From Cytophagaceae bacterium (GTDB lineage: Bacteria > Bacteroidota > Bacteroidia > Cytophagales > Flexibacteraceae), in assembly GCA_947464365.1 (NCBI GenBank), contig CANHWS010000148.1:1-8465 (forward strand): a DNA stretch of 8,465 bases, in the 5' to 3' direction. Below the pieces are notes generated by a model. That model was given only the letters and a program-made list of their open reading frames with translations, was not told the DNA's origin and ran no database searches. This document shows, piece after piece, positions 1 to 4,846 of this stretch (position 1 is its first letter; each line of letters opens with the position of its first letter). The position numbers and the translations under genes were made by a program.

Positions 1-25
1 AAGATCGTGCTTAGCTAGTTGGTGG

Positions 26-69
26 TTTGACTTAAAAACTCCACCTTTAGTAAACCTAAACCTCGTGAC
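26..69 (+). promoter_or_regulatory. Candidate promoter/leader of first WD40 gene
   Basis: Bacteroidota promoters typically have a TTTG-like -33 box and a TAnnTTTG -7 box. Here TTTG at 26-29 is followed by CACCTTTA at 42-49, a weak -7 match, about 20 nt before the start codon. The same order of elements (TTTG, then AACTCC, then CAYCTTTR, then CGTGAY directly before ATGAAAGC) precedes the second WD40 gene. That shared order is the main support for a real leader. No Shine-Dalgarno sequence is visible, which is usual in this phylum. The promoter is inferred and its boxes are imperfect. Confidence 0.3.
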
Positions 70-1191
70 ATGAAAGCCATCCTAACCCTAGTTTTTGTTT
101 TTAGCTGCGCACTTGCTTGGGCCCAGGTTGATCTTTACCCATCTGTGACATTCAGAGGCCATAAGTATGGTGTGCATGGGGTTGCGATATCTCCTGATGG
201 CAGCAAAATACTGACGATATCTGGAGACAGTATTGCCTTCCTTTGGGACAATAAAGGCAATAAGCTCGCAAGCCTCAAAGGTCACATGAGTAAGTTGAGG
301 ACAGGTATTTTTTCCCCTGACGGAACCAAGATGTTGACATCATCATATGACGCTACGGCTCGTCTTTGGGATCTGAAGGGCAAAAATACCGCCACATTCA
401 TTGGGCATTCTTACTGGTTAGAAGGCGCGGTTTTTTCGCCTGATGGCAACAAGGTGCTAACGGCCTCGAATGATAATACTGCCCGACTTTGGGACCTACA
501 AGGCAACACCCTCGCAATTTTACGTGGACATAAGGAATATGTGACCTCAGCAGTTTTTTCTCCTGATGGCTCTAAAATTGTGACCTCATCTTATGACAAC
601 ACAGCACGGATCTGGGATCTGGAAGGTAAAACGATTTCGACGCTAACAGGGCACAAAACTTGGGTACTTACGGCTGCATTCCCCCCTCAAGGAGACAAGA
701 TCTTGACCACCTCGTGGGACAGTACAGCACGCCTTTGGGACATTAAAGGCAACACGACAGCAACTTTCAGCGGTGGAAAAGGCAGGGCATATCATGCTGT
801 TTTTTCCCTGGACGGGACCAAGGTATTGTTAGCCTGCCCTAACAATACTGCCCGCCTTTTTGATTTAGAAGGCAATACCCTAGCAACTTTCCGAGGGCAT
901 ACCAAGTGGGTATCACATGCTGTATTCTCGCCTGACGGCACCAAAATAGTGACCTGTGCTGGGGATGGCACTGCACGCCTTTGGGACCTACAAGGCAATA
1001 CCCTCGCCATATTTAGGGGTATGCAGTACAATGTCGCAACAGCAACATTTTTCCCAGACGGTAACAAGGTTCTGATAGAAGCATCATCAGACTTAACAGC
1101 CCGTATCTACGACCTACCTAAAAACCTTGGGGCAAAAGCTGCTAACAACCCATTATCAAAGAAGAGCAAGAAATTACTGAAGAATAAATAG
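70..1191 (+). CDS. Exported eight-blade WD40 beta-propeller protein
   Basis: A 373-residue protein. Residues 1-19 form a signal peptide (MKA, hydrophobic LTLVFVF core, AWA|Q cleavage), so the product is exported to the periplasm or beyond. Residues 27-354 are eight tandem WD40 blades with a period of exactly 41 residues. Each reads roughly xFxGH...FSPDGxKxLT...D.TARLWDLxGN. The structural tetrad (His5, Asp27, Thr29, Trp33 of the blade) is intact in blades 2, 3, 4, 5 and 7. Blade 1 has Ile at position 29. Blade 6 has Gly, Asn and Phe at tetrad positions. Blade 8 has Met for His and Tyr for Trp. The last 19 residues are a lysine-rich tail. WD40 propellers normally act as binding platforms; no enzyme domain, lipobox or type IX secretion sorting domain is visible. 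The gene is followed 76 bp later by a larger paralogue with a matching signal peptide and C-terminus, probably in the same unit. ATG at 70 is chosen because it gives a complete signal peptide. Fold is confident; partner and role are unknown. Confidence 0.93.
   Translation: MKAILTLVFVFSCALAWAQVDLYPSVTFRGHKYGVHGVAISPDGSKILTISGDSIAFLWDNKGNKLASLKGHMSKLRTGIFSPDGTKMLTSSYDATARLWDLKGKNTATFIGHSYWLEGAVFSPDGNKVLTASNDNTARLWDLQGNTLAILRGHKEYVTSAVFSPDGSKIVTSSYDNTARIWDLEGKTISTLTGHKTWVLTAAFPPQGDKILTTSWDSTARLWDIKGNTTATFSGGKGRAYHAVFSLDGTKVLLACPNNTARLFDLEGNTLATFRGHTKWVSHAVFSPDGTKIVTCAGDGTARLWDLQGNTLAIFRGMQYNVATATFFPDGNKVLIEASSDLTARIYDLPKNLGAKAANNPLSKKSKKLLKNK
148..1131 (+). repeat. Eight 123-bp WD40-coding tandem repeats
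   Basis: Eight consecutive 123-bp units encode the 41-residue blades, with no length change except a one-residue insertion and compensating shortening in the last. Units 3 and 7 share 28 of 29 bases at 487-515 and 979-1007 (coding LWDLQGNTLA). Synonymous positions are preserved there, which suggests recent duplication or conversion between blades rather than protein-level selection alone. Confidence 0.88.
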
Positions 1192-1194
1192 TAG

Positions 1195-1210
1195 TTTGGA
1201 TGAACTCCGA
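1195..1210 (+). repeat. Degenerate copy of gene-end repeat after first WD40 gene
   Basis: Immediately after the tandem TAG TAG stops, TTTGGATGAACTCCGA matches 13 of 16 bases of TTTGTCTGAACTCGGA, which follows the stop of the second WD40 gene at 4652-4667 (also TAG TAG). The GGATT tandem that follows in the full copies is missing here. A weak 5-bp stem (GGATG 1198-1202, CATCC 1217-1221) overlaps it. Either the element was copied with the gene during duplication, or it is a decayed independent insertion. Confidence 0.45.
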
Positions 1211-1240
1211 ACTAAACATCCGCTAAGTTCCCAATACCCA

Positions 1241-1267
1241 CATCTTTGATAAGTAAAGCTCCGTGAT
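1241..1267 (+). promoter_or_regulatory. Candidate -7 box and leader of second WD40 gene
   Basis: CATCTTTG at 1241-1248 matches the Bacteroidota -7 consensus TAnnTTTG at all fixed positions but one, 20 nt before the start codon. It aligns with CACCTTTA at 42-49 upstream of the first gene. The bases directly before the start (CCGTGAT) also match the first gene (CTCGTGAC). A clear -33 TTTG at the right distance was not found, so read-through from the first gene is equally possible. Confidence 0.3.
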
Positions 1268-4200
1268 ATGAAAGCCCTCCTGATCCTTGTATTTGTGTTT
1301 TATTCGTTGGTGTGCTGGGGGCAGGAGACTGACACAGCATTTGAAATCTATGGTACAATTATGGATGGTAAAACCAAAGACTACCTTGGTTATGTGGATA
1401 TTTTCACTAGTAATCAACCGACCAATGAATGGACTGGGCATAGAGGCGATTACTATGGTAGGTTCGAAATAAAAGTCAGGCGAGGTGAGGTCCTTAAGTT
1501 CAGACATCCTGGATATGACCCCGAAAATGTAACAATAAATGAACCTGGTAGCCACTATATCTATTTATACAGACGTGGAACGCAGCATAAAAAGGATTCT
1601 CAAATCATAAATACTAACCAAGTATTAGTGACTAAGTTTAATAACTTGAATAAACTTTTTAGTCCGGTAAGAGAATTTTTGGGAAAGGGAGGTGTCTTTT
1701 CGCAAGATGGTACAAAGGTCCTAACAGTGTCTGGTTCGCAATACCAGTTCTGGAATACAGAGACAAAGAAGGTGGTAGATGACACCTTAATTAAGCCGAG
1801 CAAAACCAAATCGGCAATATTTAGTGTAGAAACGAAGCCAGAATGGGTACCAATGGCCAATTGTGCCCGTGTTTGGGATTTAAATGGTGAGTTACAATTA
1901 GTGTTATCAGGCCATAGTGACGAGGTTACATGTGCAACATTTTCAAGAGATGGGAACAGAATTTTGACTGGCTCCAAGGATGGCACGGCACGGTTGTGGG
2001 ATTTAAGCGGACAAAAGCTTTCGGTTTTCAAAGGAGATGGTCAATCAGTATTTAGGTCAGAAGTTGTGTCAGTAGGCTTTTCGCCTAAAGGCGACATGGT
2101 CTTGACAGGATCATCTGATGGAACTGCCAAATTGTGGGATCTATCTGATGGGCTGATCCGCACCCTTTCAGGGCACAGTCAAAGTGTCACATCCGCTATT
2201 TTTTCCCCAGACGGCACCAAGATATTGACAGCTTCCTATGATACTACCGCCCGTCTTTGGGATTTAAACGGTAGGATCATCACCACCTATACTGGGCATA
2301 CTGACGTGGTAATGTCTGCCGTTTTTTCACCCGATGGAAGTAAAGTGTTAACGGCCTCACGTGACCAAACTGCGGCACTGTGGGACCTAGAAGGAAATCG
2401 TATTAGTGAGTATATTGGTCATTCTGATGAGGTTAGTTTTGCAGGATTCTCATCAGACGGTAACCTTGTTTTAACAAGTTCATCAGATGATTCAGATCGG
2501 ATTTGGGAATTGAAAGGAGGGCAACTATTTGTAAATTATAGCCGTTTGTATTTACAGAAGTTTGATTGGAATACAGATGGCACTAAGGTGTTGTTTTCTA
2601 GTAAATTGAAGTGCGCCCTCTACAGTGTCTTAGAAAAATTTCGAACAGATATACGATCATTAGTAAAAGATACAACCTCTGCAAGTACAAGCGCTGGCAA
2701 AAAAGGATTACAAATTCCTGCAATAGAGGCACCACCTATCCTTCGTCCTTATTTAATCATTGAAAATCTTGCCCTTAGCGGATTAGGCCCCAACAAGATC
2801 CAGGAAGCAAATGAAAAGCCTATTGTTACCGCCACTGTACGTAATCTAGGCAATGGACCCGCACATGAAATTACTGTGTATGCATATAGTACCCATCCAG
2901 GCTTCTATAGTCGACCTAAAACTATAAATGCATTAGATCCTGGTGGAAGAACAAACATACGTATAGATGTCGAGCCTATTTGGGAGTTAAAGGATGGAGT
3001 ACAAACACTCAGCTTGAGGGTCAAGGACAAAAATGATTATGATGCCGAACCTGCTTTACTAACCTACAGGACCTCATCGTTTAGTAGGCCTGTATTACAA
3101 ATAGTTGAGCATCAGTTTTTATCAGATGGGAAGGTGATCAGAAATGGCCAGCCAATCACCCTACACTGCACTGTCTTTAATAATAGTACCGTAACAGCAA
3201 AAGGCGTAAAGGTATCTTTTGCTGTCCCAGCCAATACTATGGCATTAAGTAATGCTTCTTTTACCTTAGGTGACCTAGAAGACAGAGAAGATGGCGAATT
3301 GGCATTTAAGTTTCGCACAACAAAAGGCTACACTAAGCCCAAAATCACAATTATTATGAAGGTTACAGACTCAACGGGAAAATACACCAAGACAGTGCCT
3401 ATGACTGTGGCAATTAATGAGGTTGTGGCAGAGGCAAGTAACTATGAGATCAATCCATCGATCACCTTAACTAGTCCGGACAGTAATTTAGTGATAGCTT
3501 TATTTTCACCTGATGGTAAAAAAATCCTAACGCTACATCAGGACAGCGCCAAACGGATAAGGCGTAATGAAGAAAGATACTTAATGCATAGTTGGTTTGT
3601 TCATACCATTGATCTTGAGGCTGATAGTAGCAATCCACAAAATAGTCTATATGACATTACGGCCCAACTATGGTCATTGCCTACGAATTTGGATTCAGCG
3701 CCACAAATAATTTCAAAAGTGAAACTTAGGGGACACAAGGCTAGTGTCACATCAGCAATCTTCTCACCAGATGGAAGCAAGATATTAACCCAATCACTAG
3801 ACCATACGGCACGCCTTTGGGACCTAAAAGGCAACGTTCTTACAACATTCAACAATAATAAATACGACATAGAAGAAGTTGAATTTTCACATGATGGCAG
3901 TAAGCTTTTAACAACTATCTATGGCAGACACATGCAAATCTATGACTTACAAGGCAATCAACAGGCCACGTATGAATATAAACCTTTAAATCTAACGGAC
4001 CAAGTCGATTCCTTGAATAGCGATTGGACTATAAACCCCTCCACGGACAGCCTGTTCAGCATTATCTACCTTAATGGCAAGCAAACTGCTATTTTCAGTG
4101 GCAATAAATATTATACTGGAGAATATCTTTTCTCCCCAGATGGCAAGAAGGTTTTAATAAATTCTAAAGATAGTACGGTACGACTTTTCGATATTAAAGG

Positions 4201-4642
4201 TAATCAACTAGCCACTTTCCGTGGACATGAAGATCGTGTTTGGTCTTATGTTTTTTCCCCGGATGGACAAAATGTTTTGACCACCTCAAAAGATAAGCAG
4301 GCACGTCTTTGGGACCTTAAAGGGAAGTGCCTTGCAACTTTGAGTAATCCGGCTTCATGGATAGAGTCGGCTATCTTTTCTCCAGATGGAGGGATGATTC
4401 TTACTAGTTCCTATGGCCATGTTCGTCTTTGGGATCTCAGTGGCAAGTGTATTGCTAGATTCAAAGGATTTACTTGGGCTATAAAATCGCTAAACTTTTC
4501 ACCAGATGGCACCAAGATTCTCACAATCCATTATGATGATACTACACATATTTGGGACATACCCAAAAATCTACTGACTAAAGCAACCGTCATCAGTCCT
4601 GCTCAAAAGAAAAGGAATAAGGTTGGTTTGGGTAAAAGGTAG
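1268..4642 (+). CDS. Large exported protein: CarboxypepD_reg-like domain, two WD40 propellers and two CARDB/Ig-like domains
   Basis: A 1124-residue protein. Residues 1-19 are a signal peptide (CWG|Q cleavage) nearly identical in layout to that of the upstream paralogue. Residues 27-101 resemble a carboxypeptidase regulatory-like beta-sandwich (IYGTIMDGKTKDYLGYVDIF, GRFEIKV, RHPGY). Residues 131-459 form a first propeller of about eight blades: strong ones at 212-252 and 253-421, degenerate ones at both ends. Residues 494-602 and 608-718 are two Ig-like domains of CARDB type (IVTATVRNLGNGPAHEITV; ITLHCTVFNNSTVTAKGVKV then FTLGDLEDREDGELAFKF). They resemble domains I recall in Bacteroidota WD40/caspase-family proteins. 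Residues 731-1105 form a second propeller of about eight blades, whose first blade carries an insert of about 37 residues near 757-793. The blade at 901-941 keeps the 41-residue length but has lost almost all consensus. The protein ends in a D-x-P-KNL cap and a basic tail, as in the paralogue. No protease, kinase or sorting domain is visible. It is likely an extracytoplasmic scaffold; function unknown. Confidence 0.92.
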   Translation: MKALLILVFVFYSLVCWGQETDTAFEIYGTIMDGKTKDYLGYVDIFTSNQPTNEWTGHRGDYYGRFEIKVRRGEVLKFRHPGYDPENVTINEPGSHYIYLYRRGTQHKKDSQIINTNQVLVTKFNNLNKLFSPVREFLGKGGVFSQDGTKVLTVSGSQYQFWNTETKKVVDDTLIKPSKTKSAIFSVETKPEWVPMANCARVWDLNGELQLVLSGHSDEVTCATFSRDGNRILTGSKDGTARLWDLSGQKLSVFKGDGQSVFRSEVVSVGFSPKGDMVLTGSSDGTAKLWDLSDGLIRTLSGHSQSVTSAIFSPDGTKILTASYDTTARLWDLNGRIITTYTGHTDVVMSAVFSPDGSKVLTASRDQTAALWDLEGNRISEYIGHSDEVSFAGFSSDGNLVLTSSSDDSDRIWELKGGQLFVNYSRLYLQKFDWNTDGTKVLFSSKLKCALYSVLEKFRTDIRSLVKDTTSASTSAGKKGLQIPAIEAPPILRPYLIIENLALSGLGPNKIQEANEKPIVTATVRNLGNGPAHEITVYAYSTHPGFYSRPKTINALDPGGRTNIRIDVEPIWELKDGVQTLSLRVKDKNDYDAEPALLTYRTSSFSRPVLQIVEHQFLSDGKVIRNGQPITLHCTVFNNSTVTAKGVKVSFAVPANTMALSNASFTLGDLEDREDGELAFKFRTTKGYTKPKITIIMKVTDSTGKYTKTVPMTVAINEVVAEASNYEINPSITLTSPDSNLVIALFSPDGKKILTLHQDSAKRIRRNEERYLMHSWFVHTIDLEADSSNPQNSLYDITAQLWSLPTNLDSAPQIISKVKLRGHKASVTSAIFSPDGSKILTQSLDHTARLWDLKGNVLTTFNNNKYDIEEVEFSHDGSKLLTTIYGRHMQIYDLQGNQQATYEYKPLNLTDQVDSLNSDWTINPSTDSLFSIIYLNGKQTAIFSGNKYYTGEYLFSPDGKKVLINSKDSTVRLFDIKGNQLATFRGHEDRVWSYVFSPDGQNVLTTSKDKQARLWDLKGKCLATLSNPASWIESAIFSPDGGMILTSSYGHVRLWDLSGKCIARFKGFTWAIKSLNFSPDGTKILTIHYDDTTHIWDIPKNLLTKATVISPAQKKRNKVGLGKR
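1658..2644 (+). repeat. First WD40 repeat block of large protein
   Basis: Encodes residues 131-459. Blades by residue: 131-172 (weak), 173-211 (weak, RVWDLNG end retained), 212-252, 253-298 (with a five-residue insert), 299-339, 340-380, 381-421, and 422-459 (weak, retains NTDGTKVLF). The 41-residue period is kept in the central units. The count of eight rests on accepting the degenerate first, second and last units; a seven-blade reading is possible. Confidence 0.75.
3458..4582 (+). repeat. Second WD40 repeat block of large protein
   Basis: Encodes residues 731-1105. Units by residue: 731-817 (with a long insert), 818-859, 860-900, 901-941 (degenerate, exactly 41 residues, ending LNGKQTA), 942-982, 983-1023, 1024-1063, 1064-1105. 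The DNA at about 3808-3834 is closely similar to the LWDL-coding stretch of the first gene at 973-999, so blades of the two genes still share codon-level similarity. Confidence 0.75.
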
Positions 4643-4651
4643 TAGTGGTAC

Positions 4652-4699
4652 TTTGTCTGAACTCGGATTCATCGGATTAGACGGATTTTTGTGATTCGT
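4652..4699 (+). repeat. Intergenic TGTCTGAA/GGATT repeat, copy 1
   Basis: Begins 10 bp after the stop of the large WD40 gene. The head TGTCTGAACTCGGATT (4654-4669) runs into a 9-bp tandem: CGGATTCAT, CGGATTAGA, CGGATTTTT, GTGATTCGT (4664-4699). It is oriented with the gene it follows. Similar TGTCTGAAnnnGGATT repeats occur between genes in many Bacteroidota genomes as far as I recall; I know of no assigned function. Confidence 0.7.
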
Positions 4700-4801
4700 T
4701 TGTACTATTCGCTCATAGGCGGCATCCCAAGGGCAGGATTGATTTTGCAAACCCATCCCATTAATCCTTTACATCTTATTTCTAAAATCCGAGTTCAGAC
4801 A
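4654..4801. repeat. Exact 16-bp inverted repeat spanning the convergent intergenic region
   Basis: Arm TGTCTGAACTCGGATT at 4654-4669 is the exact reverse complement of AATCCGAGTTCAGACA at 4786-4801, with a 116-bp spacer. It arises because repeat copies 1 and 2 face each other. It lies between two convergent genes, so transcripts from either side that read through could form the stem. That could act as a 3'-end structure for both genes, but the long loop makes it an atypical terminator. There is no canonical short hairpin plus T-run, although TTTTT occurs at 4686-4690. Confidence 0.6.
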
Positions 4802-4803
4802 GG
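4748..4803 (-). repeat. Intergenic TGTCTGAA/GGATT repeat, copy 2 (reverse)
   Basis: Read on the - strand it starts with the same 16-base head as copy 1. It continues through less regular GGATT-like units and ends in AGGATTAAT, GGGATGGGT. Its tail (4748-4767 on the + strand) matches copy 3 (4808-4827) at 18 of 20 bases, so copies 2 and 3 are direct repeats of each other. Confidence 0.65.
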
Positions 4804-4807
4804 CACA

Positions 4808-4839
4808 CAAGCCCATCCCATAAATCCAGATTCAGACAA
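4808..4839 (-). repeat. Intergenic TGTCTGAA/GGATT repeat, copy 3 (reverse)
   Basis: On the - strand it reads TTGTCTGAATCTGGATT, then TAT, GGGATGGGC, starting 7 bp after the TAA stop of the CocE-like gene. The head differs from copies 1 and 2 at three bases (4828-4830). As with copy 1, it sits directly behind a stop codon and points the same way as the gene. Confidence 0.65.
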
Positions 4840-4846
4840 GTCACAA

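Noticed and set aside
1223..1555. Open frame of 110 codons on the - strand over the start of the large WD40 gene
   Set aside because: It lies antisense to a signal peptide and a recognisable domain, and its translation shows no family features; it is a shadow of the real gene.
70..4642. WD40 proteins as part of a signalling or NACHT/conflict system
   Set aside because: Both have clear signal peptides, and no ATPase, protease, kinase or TIR domain is visible in either protein or next to them in the window.
4654..4801. Insertion sequence or MITE with 16-bp terminal inverted repeats
   Set aside because: The arms belong to a longer repeat that continues inwards differently on each side; no target-site duplication flanks the arms and a third copy lies just outside.
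4652..4839. Possible CRISPR array from the repeated GGATT units
   Set aside because: The repeats are 9 bp tandems and inverted or direct copies of an imperfect element, without constant 24-47 bp repeats, unique spacers or cas genes.
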